DNA from: Betaproteobacteria bacterium
Lineage (GTDB): Bacteria > Pseudomonadota > Gammaproteobacteria > Burkholderiales > SG8-39
Direction: 5' to 3'
Assembly: GCA_005888925.1 (NCBI GenBank)
Contig: VBCP01000246.1
Coordinates: forward strand, 1-12,239
Length of the DNA stretch: 12,239 bases
Shown: positions 1 to 7,815 of the stretch, piece after piece
Numbering within the stretch: position 1 is the first letter of the stretch
How the letters are laid out: each line of letters begins with the position of its first letter
Notes under the pieces: generated by a model
Database searches by the model: none
What the model saw: only the letters and a program-made list of their open reading frames with translations
Told to the model about the DNA's origin: nothing
Position numbers and translations under genes: made by a program

Positions 1-383
1 TACTCGAGCGCCTCGGTCAGCGTCTTGGCGTGGTCCGGCGGCCGCACGCCCTCGGTCTGTACCAGGCTCGCGACCGTGCGATCCGCGCTCTGCGGCGCCT
101 GCCCGGCGCTCGCCAGCACGAAGCGCAGAAGATCGCGCGGCGTCTCGCTCGAGGCGAGCGCCTGCTCGGGCAGGCTCGCGGCGAACTCGCGCTCCAGGCG
201 CAGCACCAGCTCGACGCGCGCGAGGCTGTCGAGCCCGAGATCGCGCTCGAGCGAGCTGTCGAGCGCGACGTACGCGTCGACGTGCGGGCGTGCTTCGCGC
301 GCCACCTCGGCAACGACCGCGAGGAGGCGATTCGGATCGATCGGCTGGGCCAAGCCGCGCGAGTGTACACTCGCTCGCGCCAT
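1..383 (-). CDS. Acyl carrier domain at the N-terminus of a probable acyl-ACP/AMP-ligase (partial, runs off left edge)
   Basis: Reading the minus strand from ATG 383-381, the frame is open to base 1 (127 codons plus two bases). Residues about 13-95 resemble a phosphopantetheine-binding carrier domain: ERDLGLDSLARVELVLRLE carries the DSL motif, with Ser53 as the expected attachment site. After an Ala/Gln-rich linker the visible end reads HAKTLTEALE, which looks like the opening of FadD-type AMP-binding acyl ligases. I infer a carrier domain fused to an adenylating enzyme that loads an acyl chain; the enzyme itself lies outside the window. The start is uncertain. ATG 383 overlaps the divergent gene's ATG and has no Shine-Dalgarno sequence; a TTG at 353-351 (residue 11) would leave a short intergenic space holding a 16-bp palindrome. 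Carrier domain quite sure; fusion partner inferred. Confidence 0.72.
   Translation of the reverse strand, partial: MARASVHSRGLAQPIDPNRLLAVVAEVAREARPHVDAYVALDSSLERDLGLDSLARVELVLRLEREFAASLPEQALASSETPRDLLRFVLASAGQAPQSADRTVASLVQTEGVRPPDHAKTLTEALE
359..374. promoter_or_regulatory. Perfect 16-bp palindrome between divergent starts, possible operator
   Basis: GCGAGTGTACACTCGC is a perfect inverted repeat with no spacer. It lies 8 bases before the plus-strand ATG at 382 and inside the first codons of the minus-strand carrier-domain gene, unless that gene starts at TTG 353. Each strand also reads TACACT, a weak -10 likeness (4 of 6 to TATAAT). Its position at the divergent start pair suggests a regulator site or back-to-back promoter. 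This is inference from symmetry and position only. Confidence 0.4.
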
Positions 384-1425
384 GGCGAACGGCGGCAACA
401 AGACGTTCCTCCAGCGCCTCGACGGCGAGGCGCGCGATCTGCTGCTCGCCGTCGCGCGTCCCATGTCTCATTCGAAGGGCGAGCGCCTGGTGCGCCACGG
501 CGACCCGTCGCGCGGCGCGTACGTCTTGCGCGAAGGCGCGGCGGAAGCAACCGTGACGTTACCGGGCGGCGAGAAGCTGAGCGTCGCAAGCTTCGGCGCC
601 GGCGCTGTCTTCGGCGAGATGGCTCTCATCGAGCGCGGCACCTGCACCGCCACCGTTACCGCCACGGAAAATCTTTCGGGCTGGTTCATCGAGCGCGACG
701 ATTTCCGCGCGCTCGTCGCCCAGCGCGTCCACGGCGCCCTGCGCGTGCAACACACCCTGACGCTCGTCCTTTCCGACAAGCTGCGGCAGCTCAACGCCAA
801 GGTGCTCGAAGTCGCGGCGGCGGAAGACAAGCCCGCCAGGAAATCGAATGGCGCCGATCCGCTCGCCGACATGCAGCGCCCGAAGAAAGCCTCTTTCGAC
901 TTCAAGCCCTTCCTGCCGCACCTGCCGATCTTCGAAGGCTTCGACGCCGCCGAGATCGCCGAAATCCTCGACGTCGCCCACATCCTCGAGCTTCCTCGCG
1001 GCCAGAAGATCTTCAGCGCGGGCCAGCCCTCGACCGCCTGCTTCATCGTGGTGAGAGGCGCCGTGAAAATCCGCGCGCAGCACGAAAAGCGCGAGCGCCG
1101 CATGGCCGTTCTCGGCCCCGGCCAGCTCCTCGGCTACATGAGCGCCCTCGAGAAAAGCGTGCACGGCTCCGATGCCATCGTGCGCGAGCAGGCGCTGCTC
1201 CTCGAGATTCCTGCTAAGTCCTTCGAATCCATCTACTTCGGCAACAGCCCGGCCTCAACCAAGCTGCATCGCGTCATCCAGAAAAGCCTGCTCTCCTCGC
1301 TCGGCCAGACTAACCGCCACCTCACTCGCTTGATCAGCCAGGCGCGCCTGCGCGGCGCGCAGAAGGAAGGCGTTGAGCTAGAGAAGGCCTACAGCGGCCA
1401 AGTCTTTACTCCAGATCCCGGATAG
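382..1425 (+). CDS. Tandem cyclic-nucleotide-binding-fold protein without DNA-binding domain
   Basis: The protein has 347 residues and two Crp-like cNMP-binding folds, at about residues 5-115 and 172-290. They are joined by a helical, charged linker (about 116-170) and followed by a short helical tail. The first fold has the phosphate-binding-cassette shape FGEMALIERGTCTATV (77-92), but the position normally Arg in cAMP binders appears to be Cys88. The second cassette is more degenerate (LLGYMSALE, Tyr252 where Glu is usual). No helix-turn-helix follows either fold, no membrane segment is present, and no enzyme domain is visible, so it is probably a cytosolic sensor or scaffold acting through a partner. 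cAMP binding is doubtful. ATG 382 fits the usual N-terminal helix of the fold but lacks a Shine-Dalgarno sequence. The 3' end overlaps the convergent amidotransferase gene by 20 bases. Confidence 0.85.
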   Translation: MANGGNKTFLQRLDGEARDLLLAVARPMSHSKGERLVRHGDPSRGAYVLREGAAEATVTLPGGEKLSVASFGAGAVFGEMALIERGTCTATVTATENLSGWFIERDDFRALVAQRVHGALRVQHTLTLVLSDKLRQLNAKVLEVAAAEDKPARKSNGADPLADMQRPKKASFDFKPFLPHLPIFEGFDAAEIAEILDVAHILELPRGQKIFSAGQPSTACFIVVRGAVKIRAQHEKRERRMAVLGPGQLLGYMSALEKSVHGSDAIVREQALLLEIPAKSFESIYFGNSPASTKLHRVIQKSLLSSLGQTNRHLTRLISQARLRGAQKEGVELEKAYSGQVFTPDPG

Positions 1426-2329
1426 AGATCATCGGGCGGTCTTTCCTGATCGTGGCGTGAAGCATCGAGTACTCCGGGACTTCCACCCACGCTGCGGTGT
1501 CCCGGGTCAGCGGCTCCGACGCTACCAATATGGATGTCGCGTTGTCGGAGCCGCCGGTCATCTGCCATTCGCCGTCGTGCAGGCCGTAGTTGCGGCCGGC
1601 GGTGTACCAGAGCGAGAGATAGCTGAGGTTGGCCTCGTGCAGGCGGGCGGCGTCTTCGGTAGGGAAGCAGCCGAAGTCGAAGCAGTAGCGCACGGCGCCG
1701 AGCTGGGTGCCGTCGGCGATGAAGAGGTTGAGCGAGGAGCTGATGGCGATGCCGAGCTCCTTGCGCGCGTCGCGGATGATGCCGAGGGCAGCCTCGACTG
1801 CCTTGGCAAGCTCGTCGGCGCTCGGATGGCGGTAAGGGTCGGGAAGCTGCGAGACGATCAGGCCGTAAACCCACTCGCTGTCGGTGGTGCCGTGGATCTG
1901 CGCGGCGATACCGGGCTTGAGGTGCGGGGCGAGCAGTGGCTTCATTTCGGCGAAGCGCGCGAGGTCGCCGTTGTGCGCCATCACCAGCGGCACGTCCTTG
2001 AAGTGGAACGGGTGGCAGTTCTGCACCGAGATCTCGACGCGCGTGTTGTAGGCGACGCCGCGCACGTGGGCGAGCAGGCAGCCGGCACGGATCTTCTCCG
2101 CGAGGTTCTTCAGGTTGCGGTCGAACACTGGGAGCTGCTGGGAGTAGTAGGAGAAGGCGCGGCCGGGCTCGTGGCTCGACGGATCCCAGGCGCGCAGGCC
2201 GAAGCCGGCGAGGTTGAGCATGTTGAGCATCTTCGGCATGTAGGACTGGCGCACCAGCGCCGAGTCGGGCTGGTAGAGGAAGTTGTCGAGCAGCACCGGC
2301 TCGCCGAGGTAGAGGAGCGCGCGGCACAT
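1406..2329 (-). CDS. Class II glutamine amidotransferase (YafJ/EgtC-like Ntn hydrolase)
   Basis: The protein has 307 residues and starts MCRALLYLGE. Once Met is removed, Cys2 becomes the N-terminal nucleophile typical of class II (Ntn) glutamine amidotransferases. Further family motifs are GFGLRAWD (42-49), LAHVRG (86-91), the QNCHPF stretch (103-108) and MAHNGDL (117-123), which shape the glutamine pocket. No second (synthase) domain is fused, so it is of the stand-alone YafJ/EgtC type. The substrate is unknown, and no ergothioneine genes are nearby to support EgtC. An AGGG ribosome-binding site lies upstream. The ATG sits 4 bases after the stop of the aldo/keto reductase gene, so the two are probably co-transcribed and translationally coupled. 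The 3' end overlaps the convergent gene by 20 bases. Family certain, role not. Confidence 0.9.
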   Translation of the reverse strand: MCRALLYLGEPVLLDNFLYQPDSALVRQSYMPKMLNMLNLAGFGLRAWDPSSHEPGRAFSYYSQQLPVFDRNLKNLAEKIRAGCLLAHVRGVAYNTRVEISVQNCHPFHFKDVPLVMAHNGDLARFAEMKPLLAPHLKPGIAAQIHGTTDSEWVYGLIVSQLPDPYRHPSADELAKAVEAALGIIRDARKELGIAISSSLNLFIADGTQLGAVRYCFDFGCFPTEDAARLHEANLSYLSLWYTAGRNYGLHDGEWQMTGGSDNATSILVASEPLTRDTAAWVEVPEYSMLHATIRKDRPMISIRDLE

Positions 2330-2333
2330 CGCT

Positions 2334-3314
2334 TCAGCCCTTTTTCTGCTCTTCGAGCCGGTCGGTGGCCGGCGGCGGCGTGCGCGATAGCGCGGCGATC
2401 TCGCTCCAAAGCGCGGGGCTCATTTCGATCTTCAGGGAATCGAGCGAAGCCTGCAGCTGCTGCACGTTGCGCGCGCCGATGATCGGCGCGGTCACCGCCG
2501 GGTGCGCCGCGACCCAGGCCACGGCGGCGCTCACCGGGTGCATGCCGCGCTGCCTGCAGAAGGCGACGAACTTGTCGGCGACCTCGTGCATCCATTGCTC
2601 GCCGTAGCGCGCGGTGTAGTTCTTGTTGGCGACGAGTCGCTACTGTGCCGTATCGGAACTCTTGGTCGAGAATTTGCCCGACAGGAGGCCCGCCCCCGCC
2701 GGGCTGTAGGGGAACACGGAGACGCCGTTGGCCGCCGCCATCGGCAGGATCTCGACCTCGGCCTGGCGCTTCACGAGGTTGTACATCGGCTGGATCGCCT
2801 GCAGGCGCGCCCAGCCGCTCGCCTCCTGCACGCCGATTGCCTGCTGGATTTGCCACGCCGCCCAGTTGCTGAGCGCGGGATAGAGCACCTTGCCGGAGCG
2901 CACCATGTCCTCCAGCGCGCGCATCGCCTCCTCGACCGGCGTGAGCGGATCGTGCATGTGCAGGTAGAGGATTTCGACGCGATCGGTCTGCAGGCGTTTG
3001 AGGCTGGCCTCGAGCGCGCGCGTCAGGTGCCGGCGCGAGTTGCCCTTGGCGTTGAGGTCGGGCCCGGTCGGGTTGAAGCACTTGGTGGCGATGATCAGCT
3101 CCTCGCGCGCGCCGCGCGCGAGCTTGCCGAGGATTTCCTCGGAGCGTCCCTTGCTGTACTGATCGGCGGTATCGAAGAAGTTGATGCCGATATCGCGCGC
3201 GGCCTTGAACATTTCCGCCGATGCCGCCTCGTCGGCATCGCCGCCGAAAGACATCGTGCCGAAGCACAGTTGCGACACCTGCACGCCGGTGCGTCCGAGA
3301 AGGCGATAGTTCAT
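2334..3314 (-). pseudogene. Aldo/keto reductase interrupted by an in-frame amber codon
   Basis: The first 224 codons (3314-2643) encode an aldo/keto reductase N-terminus: MNYRLLGRTGVQVS, the catalytic Asp48 and Tyr53 in FFDTADQYSKG, Lys78 in IIATKCF and probably His119 in LYLHMHDP, running to SPAGAGLLSGKF. TAG at 2642-2640 then stops translation. The same frame continues at once with RLVANKNYTARYGEQW and family-typical C-terminal sequence (VAWVAAHPAVTAPIIGARNV), ending at 2334. Repaired, it would be about 326 residues, the usual length. The missing third holds part of the NADPH site, so the short product is probably inactive. ATG 2591 could restart the tail as an 85-residue fragment. No frame change is involved: one codon, usually Gly in relatives as I recall them, is a stop. 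Readthrough or a base-call error are alternatives. It leads the amidotransferase gene in an operon. Confidence 0.85.
2640..2642 (-). other. In-frame TAG stop inside the aldo/keto reductase
   Basis: The minus strand reads GCA CAG TAG CGA CTC GTC. Conserved reductase sequence lies directly on both sides in the same frame, so this single codon splits an otherwise full-length gene. Confidence 0.9.
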
Positions 3315-3336
3315 GCGCCCCGATGCTGTCCGGACG

Positions 3337-3352
3337 CTTGACCGCAGTCAAG
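3337..3352. promoter_or_regulatory. FNR-family-type operator (site A) upstream of the formate dehydrogenase operon
   Basis: CTTGACCGCAGTCAAG is a perfect 6-bp inverted repeat around a 4-base spacer. Its shape, TTGAC-N4-GTCAA, is that of FNR/ANR/DNR-type boxes (classical TTGAT-N4-ATCAA). The centre is 3344.5, which is 42.5 bases before the transcription start predicted from the -10-like hexamer at 3375-3380, close to class II activator geometry. It matches the site before fhs at 15 of 16 positions. The sequence and spacing are seen; regulator identity and activation are inferred. Confidence 0.65.
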
Positions 3353-3374
3353 AATCGCGCCCGAGCGGCTAGCC

Positions 3375-3380
3375 GATAAT
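3375..3380 (+). promoter_or_regulatory. -10-like hexamer GATAAT for the formate dehydrogenase operon
   Basis: GATAAT matches TATAAT at 5 of 6 positions in an otherwise GC-rich gap between the divergent reductase and formate dehydrogenase genes. It ends 35.5 bases after the centre of the FNR-like box. The implied start of transcription is about 3387, only 4 bases before the ATG at 3391, which would make the message almost leaderless. The complement, TATTAT, could serve the divergent reductase. No good -35 hexamer is seen, as expected for an activator-dependent promoter. Confidence 0.45.
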
Positions 3381-3390
3381 AGCGGTACGC

Positions 3391-4988
3391 ATGAAAGCCA
3401 GGATCCGGCCGATTCCGAAGGGCAGGGCAGTCGACGCCAAGGCGCTCGCCGAGGTGCAGGCGCTGCTCGGCGACGCCCCGCGCCGGCGCGACCTCCTGAT
3501 CGAGCACCTGCACCGCATCAGCGACCGCTTCGGCCATCTGCCGGCAGCGCATCTCGCGGCGCTCGCGCAGGAGATGCGGCTCGCGCTCACCGAGGTCTAC
3601 GAGGTCGCGACGTTCTATCACCACTTCGAAGTGGTGAAGGAGGGCGAGATCGCGCCGCCGGCGCTCACCGTGCGCGTGTGCGATTCCATCGCCTGCGAGC
3701 TCGCCGGCGCACACGACCTCTTGAAGTTGAATTTGGGCCCCGGCGTGCGCGTAATCCCGGCTCCCTGCGTCGGCCGCTGCGAGGTGGCGCCGTGCGTACA
3801 CGTCGGCCAAAACCCGATCGGCAACGCCACCGTCGACAAGGTGCGCGCCGCCGTGCAGAGGAAGGACCATGCCTGCCCGGTGCAGAAGTACATCAGCTAC
3901 GCCGAATACCGCAAGGATGGCGGCTACAAGCTGATTCGCGACTGCCTCGCCGGCAAGCGCACGCGCGAAGCGCTGACCAAGATCATGGAGGATTCCGCGC
4001 TCCGCGGCCTCGGCGGCGCCGGCTTCCCATGGCCGTCAACATCGACGAAGGCGAGCCCGGTACCTTCAAGGACCGCTGGTATCTCGAGCGCGACCCGCAC
4101 CGCTTCCTCGAAGGCATGCTGGTCGCCGCCTGGTGTGCGGGCGTGGGCGAGATCTGGATCTATTTGCGCGACGAATACGCCGGCTGCCGCGCCATCCTGG
4201 AGAAAGAGCTCGCGCTGCTGAAAGCCGATGCGCCGTGCGCCCTGCCGCCCATTCACCTAAGAAGGGGCGCGGGCGCCTATATCTGCGGCGAGGAGTCGGC
4301 GATGATCGAGTCGATCGAGGGCAAGCGCGGCATGCCGCGCCTGCGGCCGCCTTACGTCGCTCAGGTCGGCCTCTTCGGCCGCCCGACGCTCGAGCACAAC
4401 ATGGAGACGGTGCACTGGGTGCGCGAGATCGTCGAGAAGGGCGCGCCATGGTTCGCGGCGCAAGGGCGCAACGGGCGCAAGGGCCTGCGCTCGTTCTCGG
4501 TGTCCGGCCGCGTGAAGAAACCCGGCGTCCATCTGGCCCCGGCAGGAATAACGCTCAAGGAGCTGGTCGACGAGTACTGCGGCGGCATGCTGCCGGGCCA
4601 TGAGCTATACGCGTACCTGCCCGGCGGCGCCTCCGGCGGCATCCTGCCCGCGTCGAAGGCGGACATTCCGCTCGATTTCGACACCCTGCAGCCGCACGGC
4701 TGCTTCATCGGCTCTGCTGCCGTAGTCGTGCTCTCGACCAAGGACAAAGCGGCGAGCGCGGCGGTCAACCTGATGAAGTTCTTCCACGACGAATCCTGCG
4801 GCAAATGCACCCCGTGCCGCGTCGGCACGGCAAAGGCCGTGATCCTCATGCAGGAGAAGCGCTGGAACCAGCCGCTGCTCAACGAGCTCTCACAGACTAT
4901 GATGGACGCGTCGATCTGCGGGCTGGGCCAGGCGGCGCCCAATCCCGCGCTCAGCGTCATGAAATATTTCCCGAACGAGGTCGCGTGA
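3391..4988 (+). pseudogene. NAD-linked formate dehydrogenase diaphorase subunit (NuoE-NuoF fusion) with internal deletion/frameshift
   Basis: The intact form passes electrons from the formate-oxidising subunit to NAD+ through FMN and Fe-S clusters. Residues 1-160 are NuoE-like, with [2Fe-2S] ligands Cys97, Cys102, Cys126 and Cys130. A NuoF-like part follows directly, up to RGLGGAGFP (205-213). There the frame breaks near 4028: family members continue with about 16 residues (TGRKW...), but here MAVNIDEGEPGTFKDR follows at once in another frame from 4029. Loss of 3n+1 bases, about 49, would explain both gap and shift. The second part runs to TGA 4986-4988 with GAGAYICGEES, DESCGKCTPCRVGT and the fourth cluster Cys in ICGLGQ. 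The lost residues belong to the FMN/NADH site, so the product is probably dead unless the lesion is an assembly error. The ATG has no clear ribosome-binding site. Stop overlaps the next ATG by one base. Confidence 0.85.
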
Positions 4989-7792
4989 TGGAAAGAGTGA
5001 AAGACAGCCAGCTCGCGATGATGCCGATCGAGTTCAAGCTGAACGGCCGGACGGTGGTCGGGCGGCCCGACGAGCCGATCATCCGCACGGCGAAGCAGCA
5101 CGGCATCAACATCCCGCACCTTTGCCACGGCGGCAACCAGCGCTCGGATGGCAACTGCCGGGCGTGCGTGGTCGAGATCAAGGGCGAGCGCACCCTCGCG
5201 CCCTCGTGCTGCCGCTTCCCGGCGGCCGGGATGGAAGTGACGACCGACTCGCCGCGCGCGCTCGCGTCGCAGAAGATGGTGCTCGAGCTCTTGCTCTCCG
5301 ACATGCCGAAGGAGCAGTACACGCTCAGCAACAAGCTGTCGAGCTGGGCCAAGCGCCTCGGCGTCGGCGCGCCGCGCTTTGCTGCGAGAAAGCAACCGAA
5401 GGCCGACATCTCGCACCCGGCGATCGCGGTGAACCTCGATGCGTGCATCCAGTGCACGCGCTGCGTGCGCGCCTGCCGCGAGGTGCAGGTGAACGACGTC
5501 ATCGGCTACGCCTACCGCGGCGACCGTTCGGTGCCGGTGTTCGACTTCGACGACGCGATGGGCGAATCGACCTGCGTCGCCTGCGGCGAATGCGTCCAGG
5601 CTTGCCCCACCGGGGCACTGATGCCGGCGCGCGGCGTGGGACTGAAGAAGATCGAAAAGACCGTGGACTCGGTGTGCCCGTTCTGCGGCGTCGGCTGCCT
5701 GCTCACCTACCACGTCGCGGAAAGCAAGATCCAGTTCGTCACCGGCAAGGACGGCCCGTCGAACCATAACCGCCTGTGTGTCAAAGGGCGCTATGGCTTC
5801 GACTATGCGCACCATCCGCATCGCCTCACCAAGCCGCTCATCCGCAAAGAGGGCGTCGAGAAGTCGGCCGACTTCGCCGTCGATCCGGGCAACTGGTCCG
5901 AAGTGTTCCGCGAGGCGAGCTGGGACGAGGCGCTCGAGCTCGCAGCGGACGGGCTGAAGAAGATCCGCGACCAGGATCGCTATGCGCTCGCCGGCTTCGG
6001 CTCGGCCAAGGGATCGAACGAAGAGGCCTATCTCTTCCAGAAGCTGGTGCGCACCGGCTTCGGCACCAACAACGTCGATCATTGCACGCGCCTTTGCCAC
6101 GCCTCGTCGGTCGCCGCGCTGCTCGAGGGCATCGGCTCGGGCGCGGTGTCGAACCAGGTGAACGACGTCGAGAACGCCGAGGTGATCTTCCTCATCGGCG
6201 CCAATCCGACCTCGAACCATCCGGTGGCGGCGACCTGGATGAAGAACGCCGCGCAGCGCGGCGTCAAGCTGATCTATGCCGACCCGCGGCGCGGCGAGCT
6301 CTCGCGCCACGCATGGCGCATGCTGCAGTTCAAGCCCGACACGGATGTGGCGCTCCTGAACGCGATGATCCACGCGATCATCGACGAGGGGCTGGTCAAC
6401 GCCGATTTCGTGCGCGACCGCACGAGCGGCTACGAGGCTCTGAAGGAGAACGCCGCCAAGTTCTCCCCCGAGCTGATGGCGCCGATCTGCGGCGTTGCAG
6501 CGGAAACCATCCGCGAGGTAGCGCGCGCGTACGCCACCTCCAAAGGCTCGATGATCCTCTGGGGCATGGGGATCTCGCAGCACATCCACGGCACCGACAA
6601 CGCGCGCTGCCTGATCGCGCTCACGCTGATGACCGGCCAGGTCGGCCGCCCCGGTACGGGCCTGCATCCGCTGCGCGGCCAGAACAATGTGCAGGGGGCG
6701 TCCGACTCGGGCCTGATCCCGATGATGTATCCGGACTACCAGCGCGTCGACAATCCGGAGGCCAGCAAGCGCTTCGAGAAATTATGGGGCGGCAATCTCG
6801 ACAAGAAGCCGGGGCTCACGGTGGTCGAGATCATGAACGCCGCCTACGACGGCAAGATCCGCGGCATGTACATCATGGGCGAGAACCCGGCGATGTCGGA
6901 CCCGGACCTCGACCATGCGCGCGCGGGTATGGCGAAGCTCGAGCACCTCGTGGTGCAGGACATCTTTCTCACGGAGACCGCCTATCTGGCCGATGTGGTG
7001 CTGCCGGCGACGGCATGGCCGGAAAAGGATGGCACCGTCACCAACACCGATCGCATGGTGCAGCTCGGGCGCCGGGCGCTGAAGGCGCCGGGCGAGGCGC
7101 GCGAGGACCTGTGGATCATCGTCGAGCTGGCGAAGCGCCTCGGCCTGGACTGGCGCTACGCGCATCCGAAGGAGGTGTGGGACGAGATGCGCCAGGGCAT
7201 GGACTCGATCCGCGGCATCACCTGGGAGCGGCTCGAGCGCGATTCGTCGGTGACTTATCCGTGCGAGAACGAAGGCGATCCGGGACAGCCGGTCGTGTTC
7301 CAGACGCATTTCCCCACCGCGACCGGGCGCGGCAAATTCGTGCCGGCGGACCTGATCCCGGCGGCCGAGCGCCCCGACAAGGAATATCCAATGGTGCTCA
7401 TCACCGGCCGGCAGCTCGAGCACTGGCATACCGGCGCGATGACGCGCCGCTCCGGGGCGCTCGATGCGATCGAGCCGGAAGCCGTGGCCTCGCTGCATCC
7501 GCTCGACCTCGACGCGCTCGGCGCGCAGCCCGGCGGCATCGTCACCGTGGAATCGCGCCGCGGCAAAATTTACATTTATGCCCGCGCCGATGCCGGCATC
7601 CCGCGCGGCTCGGTGTTCATCCCGTTCTGCTACTACGAGGCCGCGGCGAACCTGCTGACCAATCCGGTGCTCGATCCCTTCGGCAAGATTCCGGAATTCA
7701 AGTATTGCGCGGTGCGGGTGAAGCCCGGCGGAGAGCGCCCGGGAGACCCGGGCTACGGCAAAGGGCGTACACTAGAAGAACTGTACGGCTGA
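4988..7792 (+). CDS. fdhF: NAD-dependent formate dehydrogenase, molybdopterin catalytic (alpha) subunit
   Basis: The protein has 934 residues and oxidises formate to CO2 at a bis-MGD molybdenum or tungsten centre, passing electrons to the diaphorase subunit encoded upstream. Order: N-terminal [2Fe-2S] ferredoxin domain (Cys46, Cys57, Cys60 and Cys74 or 75); two [4Fe-4S] motifs (Cys153/156/159/163 and Cys196/199/202/206); the molybdopterin domain with its own [4Fe-4S] site (Cys230/233/237/264); and a C-terminal MGD-binding domain. The metal ligand is Cys370 in DHCTRLCHASSV, followed by His371. The codon is TGC, so this is not a selenoenzyme. The His-Cys3 cluster motif found between the ferredoxin and 4Fe-4S domains of NuoG and, as I recall, FdsA is absent (SDMPKEQYTL instead). 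GAGG lies 7 bases before the ATG, which overlaps the previous stop. The start of the protein is cytosolic in type, with no Tat signal. fdhA is an alternative symbol. Confidence 0.95.
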   Translation: MERVKDSQLAMMPIEFKLNGRTVVGRPDEPIIRTAKQHGINIPHLCHGGNQRSDGNCRACVVEIKGERTLAPSCCRFPAAGMEVTTDSPRALASQKMVLELLLSDMPKEQYTLSNKLSSWAKRLGVGAPRFAARKQPKADISHPAIAVNLDACIQCTRCVRACREVQVNDVIGYAYRGDRSVPVFDFDDAMGESTCVACGECVQACPTGALMPARGVGLKKIEKTVDSVCPFCGVGCLLTYHVAESKIQFVTGKDGPSNHNRLCVKGRYGFDYAHHPHRLTKPLIRKEGVEKSADFAVDPGNWSEVFREASWDEALELAADGLKKIRDQDRYALAGFGSAKGSNEEAYLFQKLVRTGFGTNNVDHCTRLCHASSVAALLEGIGSGAVSNQVNDVENAEVIFLIGANPTSNHPVAATWMKNAAQRGVKLIYADPRRGELSRHAWRMLQFKPDTDVALLNAMIHAIIDEGLVNADFVRDRTSGYEALKENAAKFSPELMAPICGVAAETIREVARAYATSKGSMILWGMGISQHIHGTDNARCLIALTLMTGQVGRPGTGLHPLRGQNNVQGASDSGLIPMMYPDYQRVDNPEASKRFEKLWGGNLDKKPGLTVVEIMNAAYDGKIRGMYIMGENPAMSDPDLDHARAGMAKLEHLVVQDIFLTETAYLADVVLPATAWPEKDGTVTNTDRMVQLGRRALKAPGEAREDLWIIVELAKRLGLDWRYAHPKEVWDEMRQGMDSIRGITWERLERDSSVTYPCENEGDPGQPVVFQTHFPTATGRGKFVPADLIPAAERPDKEYPMVLITGRQLEHWHTGAMTRRSGALDAIEPEAVASLHPLDLDALGAQPGGIVTVESRRGKIYIYARADAGIPRGSVFIPFCYYEAAANLLTNPVLDPFGKIPEFKYCAVRVKPGGERPGDPGYGKGRTLEELYG

Positions 7793-7815
7793 AGTTTCCC
7801 GGGGAGGGATTTCAA

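Noticed and set aside
382..1425. The cNMP-fold protein as the regulator of the two FNR-like boxes
   Set aside because: It has no helix-turn-helix after either fold, so it cannot bind DNA in the Crp/Fnr manner.
2334..2591. An independent 85-residue gene downstream of the reductase
   Set aside because: It is the C-terminal end of the aldo/keto reductase in the same frame; separate translation from ATG 2591 is possible but there is no sign of an independent function.
2334..3870. Long minus-strand reading frames overlapping the reductase, formate dehydrogenase and fhs regions
   Set aside because: They are Arg/Ala/His-rich shadows produced by high third-position GC opposite strongly conserved genes and show no family resemblance of their own.
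4024..4032. Programmed frameshift (TTCCCATGG) in the formate dehydrogenase fusion subunit
   Set aside because: A frameshift would not account for the roughly 16 conserved residues that are also missing; a deletion explains both.
6095..6097. Selenocysteine at the formate dehydrogenase active site
   Set aside because: The codon in TRLCHASSV is TGC (Cys), not TGA, and no insertion element is needed.
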